Assembly (NCBI RefSeq): GCF_023169945.1
Contig: NZ_AP025591.1
Location: 3,092,481 to 3,156,480, forward strand
Source of the DNA: Anaeromyxobacter oryzae
GTDB lineage: Bacteria > Myxococcota > Myxococcia > Myxococcales > Anaeromyxobacteraceae
Length of the DNA stretch: 64,000 bases
Reading direction: 5' to 3'
In this document: positions 24,630 to 33,254 of the stretch, piece by piece
Numbering within the stretch: position 1 is the stretch's first letter
Layout: the number at the start of each line of letters is the position of its first letter
The notes under the pieces: generated by a model
The model's database searches: none
Told to the model about the DNA's origin: nothing
The model's input: only the letters and a program-made list of their open reading frames with translations
Made by a program: the position numbers and the translations under genes

Positions 24630-26419
24630 CGACCGGTTCCGGGACCATCCTCGTCGGCCTCGCCGCGTCGCCCGGCATCGCGATCGGGCGCTGCTGGACC
24701 ATCGAGCGCCGCAGGGTCCGGACCCCGAAGCGCCGGCTCGGAGCCGAGGAGATCGACAACGAGGTGGGGCGCCTCCGGACCGCGCTCGAGATCTCCGATC
24801 TCCAGCTCGAGGACGTGCGCGGGAAGGTCGCGCAGGCGGAGGCGCTCGGCGGCGCCGAGCACACCGCCATCATCGACATGCACCGGATGATGCTAAAGGA
24901 CGAGATGCTCGTCCAGGAGGCGCAGCGGCTCATCCGGGAGGAGCGGCTCAACGCGGAGTGGGCGGTGAAGCGGGCCCTCCGGAAGATCAAGGGCGCCTTC
25001 CACGAGCACGCCGACGAGTACTTCAAGGAGCGGCGGGCCGACATCGACTTCGTGGGCGAGCGCGTCATCAAGAACCTCCTCGGCCAGGCGCCGGACGTCG
25101 ACGAGGTGCCGCCGGAGGGCGCGATCATCGTCGCGCACGACCTCTCGCCCGCCGACACCGCGCTCCTGCTGCACCAGCGGAAGGTCGCGGCCTTCGTCAC
25201 GGACGCGGGCGCGAAGACCTCCCACACGGCCATCGTCGCCCGCGCCCTCGAGGTCCCGGCGGTCGTGGGCACCGGCCGGGCCACGTCCTGCGTCGACCGC
25301 GGCGACTGGGTGGTGGTGGACGGCGGCCGCGGGGTCGTCGTCATCAACCCGTCGCCGGAGGAGCTCACCGGGTACGAGGCGGCGCGCGCGCGGCGGCTGA
25401 AGGAGGAGAAGGAGCTCCTCCGGACCCGCGATCTCCCCGCCCGCACGCTCGACGACGTGCCGATCCGGCTCGCGGGCAACATCGAGTTCGCCGAGGAGGT
25501 GCCGAGCCTCCTCGCCCACGGCGGCGAGGCGGTCGGGCTCTACCGGACCGAGTTCCTCTTCATGGCCCGGGGCGACCTGCCCAGCGAGGAGGAGCACTAC
25601 CAGAACTACCGGCGGATCCTCGAGGGGCTCGCGCCGAGGCCGGTGACCATCCGCACCTTCGACCTCGGCGGGGACAAGCTCCCGGCGGGCATGCGGATCG
25701 CGGCCGAGAACCCGGCGCTCGGGCTCCGCGCGATCCGCTACTGCCTCCGCCAGCCGGAGATGTTCAAGGCGCAGCTCCGGGCGCTGCTCCGCGCCTCGGT
25801 GCACGGGAACCTCAAGATCATGTTCCCCATGATCTCCGGCGTCGCGGAGCTCCGCGCGGCGCGCCGGGCGCTCGAGGAGGCGCGCGAGGAGCTCCGCGAG
25901 CAGCGGGTCCCGATGAAGGACGTGCCGGTCGGGATCATGATCGAGCTGCCCTCGGCCGCGATGATCGCGGACCGCCTCGCCCGCGAGTGCGACTTCTTCA
26001 GCATCGGGACGAACGACCTCATCCAGTACACGATCGGGATCGACCGGCAGAACAAGGACGTCGCCTACCTCTACAAGCCGCTGCACCTCGCGGTGCTCCG
26101 GACGCTCCGGACGATCTGCGACGCGGCCCGCTCCGCGAACGTCCCGGTCTCGATGTGCGGCGAGATGGCGGGCGAGCCCGTGAACGCGCTGGTCCTGCTC
26201 GGGCTCGGCGTCACGGAGCTCTCGATGAACGGCCCGTCGATCCCCGTCGTGAAGCGGATCATCCGGGCCGCGAAGGCGTCCGACGGCCGCGTGCTCCTCG
26301 ACCGGATCCTCGGGATGACGTTCGCCGACGACATCGAGCGCGAGGTCCGCGAGGAGATGGCGCGCCGGTTCCCGGGGCTCGTCGAGCAGGAGGCGGCGGT
26401 CGGCCCGGTGTCGGGCTAG
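24626..26419 (+). CDS. ptsI: Phosphoenolpyruvate-protein phosphotransferase, Enzyme I
   Basis: A 597-residue enzyme that starts the PTS phosphate chain from PEP. AGAKTSHTAIVAR carries the active His200. LYRTEFLFMAR, FDLGGDK and FSIGTNDLIQYTIGIDR are PEP-binding barrel motifs, and VSMCGEMAGE carries the catalytic Cys. The N-terminal HPr-binding domain spans about residues 25-150. The usual first Gly of GGxTSH is Ala here. It is the last gene of the hprK cluster, coupled by ATGA to HPr. Confidence 0.96.
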   Translation: MTTGSGTILVGLAASPGIAIGRCWTIERRRVRTPKRRLGAEEIDNEVGRLRTALEISDLQLEDVRGKVAQAEALGGAEHTAIIDMHRMMLKDEMLVQEAQRLIREERLNAEWAVKRALRKIKGAFHEHADEYFKERRADIDFVGERVIKNLLGQAPDVDEVPPEGAIIVAHDLSPADTALLLHQRKVAAFVTDAGAKTSHTAIVARALEVPAVVGTGRATSCVDRGDWVVVDGGRGVVVINPSPEELTGYEAARARRLKEEKELLRTRDLPARTLDDVPIRLAGNIEFAEEVPSLLAHGGEAVGLYRTEFLFMARGDLPSEEEHYQNYRRILEGLAPRPVTIRTFDLGGDKLPAGMRIAAENPALGLRAIRYCLRQPEMFKAQLRALLRASVHGNLKIMFPMISGVAELRAARRALEEAREELREQRVPMKDVPVGIMIELPSAAMIADRLARECDFFSIGTNDLIQYTIGIDRQNKDVAYLYKPLHLAVLRTLRTICDAARSANVPVSMCGEMAGEPVNALVLLGLGVTELSMNGPSIPVVKRIIRAAKASDGRVLLDRILGMTFADDIEREVREEMARRFPGLVEQEAAVGPVSG

Positions 26420-26547
26420 GCCCTCGCCCGGTGGCGGCAGACGGGCGGGAGCGGCTCCTCCTGGATGGCGGGCGGGCGAGCAGGCGCCGCCGCGGGCGCC
26501 GCGCCACCCTCCGATCCGGCGGAGGAATCAGCAGGCCGTCCGCGATA

Positions 26548-26577
26548 TTGACACTGTGCGCGCCGCGCGCGTACCTT
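26548..26577 (+). promoter_or_regulatory. metK promoter
   Basis: TTGACA (26548-26553), an 18-base spacer and TACCTT (26572-26577). The start site is expected near 26584, leaving about 22 bases to the ATG, with AGGAGA at 26591-26596. That is too short for a SAM riboswitch. Confidence 0.7.
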
Positions 26578-26605
26578 CGCCGTCCCCCCGAGGAGAACCC
26601 CGAAC

Positions 26606-27772
26606 ATGCCGATGAGCGACTACCTCTTCACGTCGGAATCCGTGACCGAGGGCCACCCCGACAAGATGGCGGACCAGATCTCGGACGCCGTGCTCGACGC
26701 GGTCCTTCGCCAGGATCCGAAGGGCCGGGTGGCGTGCGAGACGCTCCTCAAGACCGGGTACGTGATGATCGCGGGCGAGATCACGACCAAGGCCAAGGTC
26801 GACTACCCGAAGCTCGCCCGCGAGGTCGTGAAGCGCATCGGGTACACCGCGGGCGAGATGGGCTTCGACGGGAACACGTGCGGGGTGCTCGTCGCCGTCG
26901 ATCAGCAGTCGCCCGACATCGGCCAGGGCGTCGACACGGGCGGCGCGGGCGATCAGGGCATGATGTTCGGGTATGCATGCGACGAGACGCCGGAGCTGAT
27001 GCCGGCGCCCATCCAGTACGCGCACGCCGTCACGCGGCAGCTCGCGAAGGCCCGCCGCGCCGGCCTCGACTTCCTGCGCCCGGACGGCAAGAGCCAGGTC
27101 TCCGTCGAGTACCGGGACGGGAAGGTCTCCCGCATCGACACGGTGGTCGTCTCCACCCAGCACGCCGAGGAGGTCTCGAACAAGAAGCTCCACGAGGCCA
27201 TCAAGGAGCTGGTGATCGCGAAGGCGCTCCCGAAGAAGCTCATCGACAAGAAGACCAAGATCTTCATCAACCCGACCGGCCGGTTCGTCATCGGCGGCCC
27301 CATGGGCGACACGGGCGTCACCGGCCGGAAGATCATCGTCGACACCTACGGCGGCATGGGCCGCCACGGCGGCGGCGCCTTCTCCGGGAAGGATCCGTCG
27401 AAGGTGGACCGCTCGGCGGCGTACATGGGCCGCCACATCGCGAAGAACGTGGTCGCGGCCGGGCTCGCGAAGCGCTGCGAGGTCCAGGTGGCGTACGCCA
27501 TCGGCGTGGCGGATCCGGTCTCGGTGATGGTCGAGACCTTCGGCACCGCCGTCGTCCCGGAGGAGAAGATCGCCCGCGCCGTCCGCGAGGTGTTCGGGCT
27601 CCAGCCGCGGCAGATCATCGAGGGCCTCGACCTGCTCCGACCGATCTACGAGAAGACCGCCGCGTACGGCCACTTCGGTCGGACCGAGAAGTCGTTCACC
27701 TGGGAGCAGACGGACAAGAAGGAGGCCCTCGCGGACGCGGCGGGCCTCGCGAAGGTCCGCGCCGCCGGGTAG
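26606..27772 (+). CDS. metK: S-adenosylmethionine synthetase
   Basis: A 388-residue enzyme making SAM from methionine and [27 protein letters not shown] is the N-terminal ATP/Mg site. [15 protein letters not shown] is the signature hexapeptide region. [19 protein letters not shown] is the phosphate-binding loop. ATG 26606 has AGGAGA 9 bases upstream; a second ATG lies two codons in. With ahcY and its regulator 7 kb away it forms part of the methyl cycle, although under a different promoter. Confidence 0.97.
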   Translation: MPMSDYLFTSESVTEGHPDKMADQISDAVLDAVLRQDPKGRVACETLLKTGYVMIAGEITTKAKVDYPKLAREVVKRIGYTAGEMGFDGNTCGVLVAVDQQSPDIGQGVDTGGAGDQGMMFGYACDETPELMPAPIQYAHAVTRQLAKARRAGLDFLRPDGKSQVSVEYRDGKVSRIDTVVVSTQHAEEVSNKKLHEAIKELVIAKALPKKLIDKKTKIFINPTGRFVIGGPMGDTGVTGRKIIVDTYGGMGRHGGGAFSGKDPSKVDRSAAYMGRHIAKNVVAAGLAKRCEVQVAYAIGVADPVSVMVETFGTAVVPEEKIARAVREVFGLQPRQIIEGLDLLRPIYEKTAAYGHFGRTEKSFTWEQTDKKEALADAAGLAKVRAAG

Positions 27773-27797
27773 GCGTTCGTACCGGCTCCACACGCGA

Positions 27798-27826
27798 GGG
27801 CTCGCCCGGAGACGGGCGGGCCCTTT
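27798..27826 (+). terminator. Rho-independent terminator after metK
   Basis: An 11-base-pair stem, 27798-27808 with 27813-27823 (one T-G pair), GAGA loop, followed by TTT. It lies 26 bases after the stop. Confidence 0.6.
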
Positions 27827-28029
27827 CGCGTTCCCGGGCTCCGCGCGCTCTCGTGCCGCACCCGCCCGGTGCCGCCCGGGCGGAGCCGCTCCTTTCGTCT
27901 CGCACCTCCTAGGTCGTCCGTCCGCGCTTGCGTGCGGGTGTACGTTCGATGCCTGCGCGGGTCGATCGGCGAGGGAGCCGGCGGGCACTCGTCGCCCACC
28001 GGATCGCGCGCTGCTCGGGGGGGCGGGGC

Positions 28030-29529
28030 ATGCGACGGACGAATGCGTGGACGGCCGCGCTCGCGGTCCTGCTCGCGGGGGCTCCGGCGTCGAGGGCCAC
28101 CGGCGGCGATCCCGCCAGCGCTGCGGCCCCGGGCGCTCAGGCCGCGAGCGCTCCAGCCGCGGGCGCGCGCGGCGATCGCGGCCGCGCGCCGGGCGCGGAG
28201 CGAGGCCGGACGACCCACGGGACGAAGCCGGCGACCGCGCCCGTGCCCCCGCTGCGCCCGCGCGGCGCGGAGCTGGAAGCGGCCCGCCGGATCGCGGCGG
28301 AGGGCCGGAACGAGGACGCGGAGCGGATGCTCGACGCGCTCCTCACGATCGAGCCCGCCCGCCTCGACGTCCTGCTCGAGCGCGCGCAGGTCCGCGCCCA
28401 CCAGGGCAAGTACGCCGAGGCGCGCGCCGACTTCAACGACGTGCTCGTGGCGAGGCCGGGCGATCTCACCGCCCTCACCGGCCTCGCCTACACCCTCGCC
28501 TGGTCCGGCGACCTCGAGACGGCGGAGTGGACCTTCCGGCGCGCGCTGGAGGTGGAGCCCGGCACGCTCGACGCGGCGAAGGGGCTCGCCTACGTCGCGC
28601 TCTGGCGCGGCCAGCCCGGCGAGGCGGCCCGGCAATTCGACGTCCTCGCGCGGACGCGGCCCGACAGCGCCGAGCTGCAGGTCGCCTTCGGGCAGGCGCT
28701 CTACGCCGAGGGCCACCGGGCCGAGGCGCGCGCCGCCTTCGAGCAGGCCCTCGCGCTCGAGCCCGGGCGCGCCGACGCGCGGGCCGGGCTCGACGCGACG
28801 GAGGTCCGGACCCGCGTCGAGGCGACGGTCCTCGGCGGCATCACCACGCGCGCGGACGCCCCGGAGGAGGCGGGCGTCCGTTTCGCGGAGCTCGCCATCG
28901 AGCCGGCGGACGGCCTCCGCGTCTGGGCGCAGTACGACGACACGCTGAGCCTCGACAACGCGGACCTCGCGCGCCGCAACGAGCACGTGCCGGCCGCGTA
29001 CCTGGGTGGCCTGCTGGGCTGGGGCGACCGGAACGTGACGCGGCTCGAGGTGGGCTACCGGGACCTGCCCGGCGGGATCGCGCAAGGACTCCTCCGCGGC
29101 GAGCAGGTCGTCGGGGTCGGCCAGCGCTCTGCGGTGCGGCTCGGCGGCTGGGCCGGGCCGCGTGAGGACGGGCTCGTCGAGGCGGGGGCCCACGCCGGCG
29201 TTTCGCTCGCGGCCGGGTCCTACGTCCGGATCGAGCCCGCGGCCTACTGGGGCCGGAGCGGTGTCGCGGGCGAGAACGAGGTCCGCGGTGCCCTCTCGAT
29301 CGTCGCGGAGTCGCGCTCCCACGCGGAGATCGGCGGCGGCGTCGCCGCGGGCCGGGCCTTCGGCGGGACGGTCGAGGGCGACCTCGCGTCCGGCTTCTTC
29401 CGCGCCGTCCTCCCGGTGGGCGGGCACGTCCGGGCGCAGCTCCTGCTCACCCACGAGCGGCCCCCGGCCGGATCCGCGGTGACGGTCTACGCGCTCGGAC
29501 TCACGGTCTCGGCGGGAGGGCCGCGGTGA
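28030..29529 (+). CDS. TPR protein with C-terminal outer-membrane beta-barrel (YaiO-like)
   Basis: A 499-residue exported protein. MRRTNAWTAALAVLLAGAPASRA is a signal peptide, followed by an Ala/Pro/Gly-rich linker. Residues about 80-255 are tetratricopeptide repeats (AEGRNEDAERMLDALLTIEPA and similar). From about residue 260, alternating beta-strands such as LRVWAQYDDTLSL and VTRLEVGYRDLPG form a barrel resembling the YaiO family. The layout recalls BcsC/PgaA export proteins. ATG 28030 was chosen because it begins the signal peptide. A GTGA overlap couples it to the glycosyltransferase gene. Confidence 0.75.
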   Translation: MRRTNAWTAALAVLLAGAPASRATGGDPASAAAPGAQAASAPAAGARGDRGRAPGAERGRTTHGTKPATAPVPPLRPRGAELEAARRIAAEGRNEDAERMLDALLTIEPARLDVLLERAQVRAHQGKYAEARADFNDVLVARPGDLTALTGLAYTLAWSGDLETAEWTFRRALEVEPGTLDAAKGLAYVALWRGQPGEAARQFDVLARTRPDSAELQVAFGQALYAEGHRAEARAAFEQALALEPGRADARAGLDATEVRTRVEATVLGGITTRADAPEEAGVRFAELAIEPADGLRVWAQYDDTLSLDNADLARRNEHVPAAYLGGLLGWGDRNVTRLEVGYRDLPGGIAQGLLRGEQVVGVGQRSAVRLGGWAGPREDGLVEAGAHAGVSLAAGSYVRIEPAAYWGRSGVAGENEVRGALSIVAESRSHAEIGGGVAAGRAFGGTVEGDLASGFFRAVLPVGGHVRAQLLLTHERPPAGSAVTVYALGLTVSAGGPR

Positions 29530-31376
29530 GGTCGGGTCGCGGGGCGGCGGCGGTGGCCGCCGTGCCGGAGCTCGCGGAGGAGCGGGGCCCGGGCGCGGAC
29601 GCTGCGCCGCGGACGAGCGACGCCGCGCGCGCCGCCGCCGCGCCGAGCCCGGCGCTGTACGCGTCCATCTTCGCGGCCTGGTCCCTCGCGCTCGCGTGGT
29701 TCCACCCGAGGCTCGCCGCGTGCCTCGCCGCGGCGGAGACCCCGCTCGAGTGGTGTGCGCTGGCGTTCTTCGTCGCGTTCACCGAGCTCGCGTGGCTCCA
29801 CGGGTTCTTCAACGTGGCCGTCGTGCTGTTCGCGATCCGCCATCGCCGCCGCGCCGCGCCGCCGCCGCCGGCGCTCCCCTCGGCCGAGCTGCCCGCCGTC
29901 GCCGTGCTCTACACGACCTGCAACGACTTCGTGGAGGCGAGCGCGCGGTCGTGCCTCGAGCAGGACTACCCCCGGTTCACGGTGTACCTCCTCGACGACA
30001 GCTCCGACCCGGCGTACCGCGCCCGGGTCGACGCGTTCGCGGCCGGCGCTCCGCGCCGGGTGCGCGTCGTCCGGCGGCGGGACCGGCGCGGCTTCAAGGC
30101 GGGGAACCTCAACCATGCCCTCGACGGCGTGGCGCAGGAGCCGGTCTTCGCGCTCGCCGACGCGGACGAGATCCTGCCACCGGACTTCCTCCGGCGCCTC
30201 GCGCCGCGGCTGCTCGCGGACCCGTCCTGCGGGTTCGTGCAGGCGAACCACGCCTGCAACCCCGCCGCGCCCGGCGCGCTCGCGAGGTCCCTCGGCGTCG
30301 GCATCGGCATCCACTGGCGCTGGTACCAGCCGCTCCGCAACGCTTACGGCTTCGTGATGCTCCTCGGCCACGGCGCGCTCGTGCGCCGGGAGGCGTGGGT
30401 CGCGGCGGGCGGCTTCCCGGAGCTCGTGAGCGAGGACCTCGCCTTCGCCCTCCGCGCCCGGGAGCGAGGCTGGCGCGGCCGCTTCGCCGAGGACGTGGTC
30501 TGCTACGAGGACTTCCCCGAGACGGTGCGCGCGTTCCGGATCCGGCACATGAAGTGGACGCGCGGCACCTGCGAGCTCCTCTCCCGCGAGATGGGACGGG
30601 TGCTCCGGTCGCGCAACATCCCGATCGTCGAGAAGCTCGACGTCCTGTTCCCGACGGTGAACCTGCCGCTCTCGCTGCTGTACTTCCTGTTCGTCATCGA
30701 CGCCAACGTGGTCCTCACGGCGCTGTTCGGGCAGCGCGCGGCGCTCACGATCGCGCTCGGGGGGACCGAGCTGGTGGTCCCCACGACCGTGCTCGGCGGG
30801 CGATTGCAGTCGCTCGCGGGCGCAGACCTCTTCGCGATCACGCTCCTCACCCTGTTCGCCCCGGTGCTCTGCTTCGTCCTCGACCTGTGGCGGAAGCCGC
30901 TCACGCTCGTCCGCTTCCTCGGCCAGAGCACGGCGGCGTACGGCACGCTCGGCCCGCTCTCGGCGGTGGGCGTCGTCTGCTACCTCCTGACCGGCCGGGC
31001 GGTGTTCCACGTCACCGCCGACCGGGGCGCACCCCGCGCCGGGCTTCGTCCCGCGTCGGTCGCCGCGCGCCTCCGGGCGAGCGCGGCCGCGCTGCTCGCC
31101 GGGAGCCATCCCGATCACCTCGCGGTCCAGGCCTTCGAGGTCCTCTGCGGGGTCGGCTTCGCGCTGAGCTGCCTCGCGACCTTCCAGATCTCCTTCCTCG
31201 GGCTCGCGCTCGGGTTCCTCCTGCTGCCGGTGCTGCACCACGTCTCGTGGAGCTCGACCTGGGTCCGCGCGCTCGTGTACGTGCCGTTCGTGTTCGTCGT
31301 GCTGGGCGTCGCGCTGGGGGGGTTGTCGCTCCTCGGCCTGCAGACCGTCCTGTTCGGGTTCGGGTTTCATTTCTGA
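29526..31376 (+). CDS. Membrane glycosyltransferase, GT2 (cellulose-synthase/YaiP-like)
   Basis: A 616-residue inner-membrane processive-type glycosyltransferase. Two N-terminal helices precede the GT-A domain. The domain has YLLDDSSD, ALADADE and LVSEDLAFALRAR as the three Asp motifs. The usual QxxRW is replaced by RHMKW in HMKWTRGTC, and about six further helices follow. It probably polymerises a beta-linked glycan. Pairing with a TPR-barrel protein matches the E. coli yaiO-yaiP neighbourhood and suggests synthesis plus export. No c-di-GMP-binding PilZ domain is attached. Confidence 0.85.
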   Translation: MRSGRGAAAVAAVPELAEERGPGADAAPRTSDAARAAAAPSPALYASIFAAWSLALAWFHPRLAACLAAAETPLEWCALAFFVAFTELAWLHGFFNVAVVLFAIRHRRRAAPPPPALPSAELPAVAVLYTTCNDFVEASARSCLEQDYPRFTVYLLDDSSDPAYRARVDAFAAGAPRRVRVVRRRDRRGFKAGNLNHALDGVAQEPVFALADADEILPPDFLRRLAPRLLADPSCGFVQANHACNPAAPGALARSLGVGIGIHWRWYQPLRNAYGFVMLLGHGALVRREAWVAAGGFPELVSEDLAFALRARERGWRGRFAEDVVCYEDFPETVRAFRIRHMKWTRGTCELLSREMGRVLRSRNIPIVEKLDVLFPTVNLPLSLLYFLFVIDANVVLTALFGQRAALTIALGGTELVVPTTVLGGRLQSLAGADLFAITLLTLFAPVLCFVLDLWRKPLTLVRFLGQSTAAYGTLGPLSAVGVVCYLLTGRAVFHVTADRGAPRAGLRPASVAARLRASAAALLAGSHPDHLAVQAFEVLCGVGFALSCLATFQISFLGLALGFLLLPVLHHVSWSSTWVRALVYVPFVFVVLGVALGGLSLLGLQTVLFGFGFHF

Positions 31377-31377
31377 C

Positions 31378-31392
31378 GGGGGCTGCGCCCCC
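31378..31392 (+). terminator. Short hairpin after the glycosyltransferase gene
   Basis: GGGGGC-TGC-GCCCCC directly after the stop codon, without a T run. A nearly identical hairpin lies at 33153-33166 on the other side of the HNH unit, so it may be a repeat rather than a terminator. Confidence 0.35.
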
Positions 31393-31423
31393 GCCCCGCC
31401 GGCCGGCCGAGGCGGGTCCGCGG

Positions 31424-31484
31424 TGGGGAAACGTCGACCGCGTGGATCGGCTACCAAGAAGCCTGCGTCGCAATGACGACGAGC
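31424..31484 (+). repeat. Left inverted-repeat arm of the HNH unit
   Basis: It contains ACCAAGAAGCCTGCGTCGC at 31453-31471, the exact reverse complement of the right-arm core. Outside it, ATCGG(C/T)-type and ACGTCG blocks also match. Confidence 0.7.
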
Positions 31485-31738
31485 TCCCGGCGCGAGACGC
31501 GGATGCGGGCGCGTTCGGGGGAACCCAACCGATCGCGTCGGGCGGTTGACACGTCTCCGGCGCTTTCGCGGATCGCGCGTCGCGCCCACGCGAGGACGCC
31601 TCTCCCGCAGCGCTCCGCGCGCGTTGCGCGTCGCGAGCGGCGTCCGAACCCCGGCGCGAGGCGGCTCGCCAATTCTCGCGCCAGTGCTCGAATCCGAGCG
31701 TTTCCGGAGGGTGAGAATACGCGTGAGACGATGCCCGC
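31485..31738 (+). other. Upstream region of the HNH gene
   Basis: About 250 bases without a gene. TTGACA occurs at 31546-31551 but no good -10 follows at the right distance. GAGAAT at 31713-31718 is a possible -10 about 20 bases before the ATG. No other structure is recognised. Confidence 0.4.
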
Positions 31739-32881
31739 ATGAACGCCCGCGACTCCTCGATCCGCCTCTCCGAGCTCCTCCGCCGCGAGCACCACGCGAT
31801 GGCGGCCTTCCTCGTCGCCCTGGCCGGCTTCGACGCGAAGCGGCTGTGGCTCGAGCTCGGCTACCCGAGCCTCTTCACCTACCTGAACCGGGAGCTCGGG
31901 CTGTCGAAGAGCGCGGCCTTCTACCGGAAGACCGCCGCCGAGCTCATCCAGCGCTTCCCCGAGCTGGTCGAGCCGCTCGAGGACGGCAAGCTGTGCCTCT
32001 CCACCGTCGGCGAGCTCGCCCAGGTGCTCACGCCGGAGAACCGGGACGGGGTGATCCCCCGGTTCCTCCACCTCTCGAAGCAGGAGGCGCGGGCGGTCGT
32101 CGCTGAGCTGAAGCCGGTGGAGCGGCCGCCGCGCCGGGAGGTCGTGACGACTGTTCGCATCGCGGCGCCGCCGCCGGCTCATGACCCCGAACCCGCCGCA
32201 GCGCTCGAGCTCGGCGCGCGGGCGACCGCCCGCGTCATTGCGCCCGGTTCGCCGGCAGAACTCGTCGATGCCAAAGTGGCCGCACGGACCGTGAATGCCC
32301 CGGTTTCCCGGAGGGAGCCGCCGACCTTCGAGCCGCTCACCGCCGACCTCCGTCGGATGCACCTCACCGTCACGAAGCGGTTCGAGGCGAAGGTTGCCGA
32401 GGCACAGAATGCCCTCTCGCATTCACACCCGGGGGCGAGCACCGAGGTGATCCTCGAGGCCGCGCTCGATCTCCTGCTCGACCGGGCCAAGAAGCGGAAG
32501 GGCCTGGTCGAGAAGCCGCGGCGCGAGAAGCGGCCGTCGAGACCGGACCACATCCCGGCGGAGGTGAAGCGGGCGGTGTGGGTGCGGGACGGCGGCTGCT
32601 GTCGGTGGGCTCTCGAGAACGGCGGCGTCTGCGGCTCGCGCCACCGTCTCCAGTACGACCACATCCAGCCGAAGGCGCTCGGCGGGAAGTCGACGACCGA
32701 GAACGTTCGCCTCCTCTGCGCTCGGCACAACTTGCTCGCCGCACGGAAGATCTTCGGCGATGCATGGATGGACAGGTACGCGCCGGCCTCCAAGGCCACC
32801 GCGGCGACGGGTCGCCGCGACGGCGGCTCGGCGGGTGCGCGCTCCGAAGTTCCCGCCGCGGCCCTGACCGGGCCGACGTGA
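31739..32881 (+). CDS. HNH endonuclease family protein
   Basis: A 380-residue protein in three parts. Residues 1-130 are helical (LRREHHAMAAFLVALAGFDAKRL, LGLSKSAAFYRKTAAELIQRFPE). The middle (130-270) is a variable linker plus helices. Residues 280-350 are an HNH nuclease: AVWVRDGGCCRW, CGSRHRLQYDHIQPKALGG and NVRLLCARHNLLAA, with the Cys pairs, DH and closing H present. The N-terminal module fits a family I remember as multi-copy in Anaeromyxobacter and relatives. It lies between inverted repeats. A homing, mobile or defence role is not established. Confidence 0.82.
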   Translation: MNARDSSIRLSELLRREHHAMAAFLVALAGFDAKRLWLELGYPSLFTYLNRELGLSKSAAFYRKTAAELIQRFPELVEPLEDGKLCLSTVGELAQVLTPENRDGVIPRFLHLSKQEARAVVAELKPVERPPRREVVTTVRIAAPPPAHDPEPAAALELGARATARVIAPGSPAELVDAKVAARTVNAPVSRREPPTFEPLTADLRRMHLTVTKRFEAKVAEAQNALSHSHPGASTEVILEAALDLLLDRAKKRKGLVEKPRREKRPSRPDHIPAEVKRAVWVRDGGCCRWALENGGVCGSRHRLQYDHIQPKALGGKSTTENVRLLCARHNLLAARKIFGDAWMDRYAPASKATAATGRRDGGSAGARSEVPAAALTGPT

Positions 32882-32930
32882 CCGTCGGGCGCGGCGGAGC
32901 GCCTCCCGAAGCCTCCGGCTGGCCGGACCC

Positions 32931-32988
32931 CATCGCCGCCGTCGCGACGCAGGCTTCTTGGTGGCCGATCCCCGCGGCGACGTCTCGC
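32931..32988 (-). repeat. Right inverted-repeat arm of the HNH unit
   Basis: The core GCGACGCAGGCTTCTTGGT at 32944-32962 is identical, inverted, to the left arm. It begins about 50 bases after the HNH stop codon. Confidence 0.7.
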
Positions 32989-33206
32989 CCCTGCGGCCAC
33001 GCCCCGGCCGTCCCCCTCTTCTAGAGCCCCTTCCCCGCTCGCCAACACAGACGAGCGTCCCTGCGGCGACGGTCGCGGTGGTCCGAGATGTGATGAATCG
33101 TCAGCTCTACGGGCGGGCGGAGCTGCTCCAGCGGGCGGAGCTATTTGCTCGCGGGGGCTGCGCCCCACCCAGGGTGCCGGGTGTCGGGCCGTTCGTCTCG
33201 CCGCCG
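32989..33206. other. Gap between HNH unit and sahR-like promoter
   Basis: No gene is recognised. GCGGGCGGAGCT occurs twice (33113-33124, 33131-33142), and a GGGGGC-TGC-GCCCC hairpin at 33153-33166 matches the one at 31378-31392. The segment is less uniformly GC-rich than its neighbours. Confidence 0.5.
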
Positions 33207-33249
33207 TTGACGGGTCGCACGGCACGGCATATATCCGTCCATCCGGATA
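33207..33249 (+). promoter_or_regulatory. Promoter and operator of the ArsR-methyltransferase gene
   Basis: TTGACG (33207-33212), a 17-base spacer, then TATATC (33230-33235). A perfect inverted repeat TATCCG-N6-CGGATA (33232-33249) overlaps the -10 and the expected transcript start. The repeat sits where a repressor would block RNA polymerase, so autorepression is likely. Confidence 0.75.
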
Positions 33250-33254
33250 GACGA

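Larger units (their letters stand above)
31424..32988. mobile_element. Candidate mobile unit: HNH gene between long inverted repeats
   Basis: A single gene for an HNH protein lies between inverted repeats of about 55-60 bases. The arms share a perfect 19-base core (31453-31471 against 32944-32962) and roughly 90 percent identity over the 44 bases from that core outward. There is no transposase, and no target-site duplication is obvious. Similarity fades outward but may continue to about 31400 and 33010. It could be a homing-type or hitch-hiking element, or two copies of an intergenic repeat that happen to flank the gene. Confidence 0.45.

Noticed and set aside
26420..26605. SAM riboswitch upstream of metK
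   Set aside because: The predicted transcript starts about 22 bases before the ATG, too short for any SAM riboswitch, and no kink-turn or typical conserved core is seen.
31424..32988. A classical insertion sequence
   Set aside because: The only gene is an HNH protein without DDE, tyrosine, serine or HUH transposase motifs, and no target duplication was found. It is kept only as a candidate unit of unknown type.
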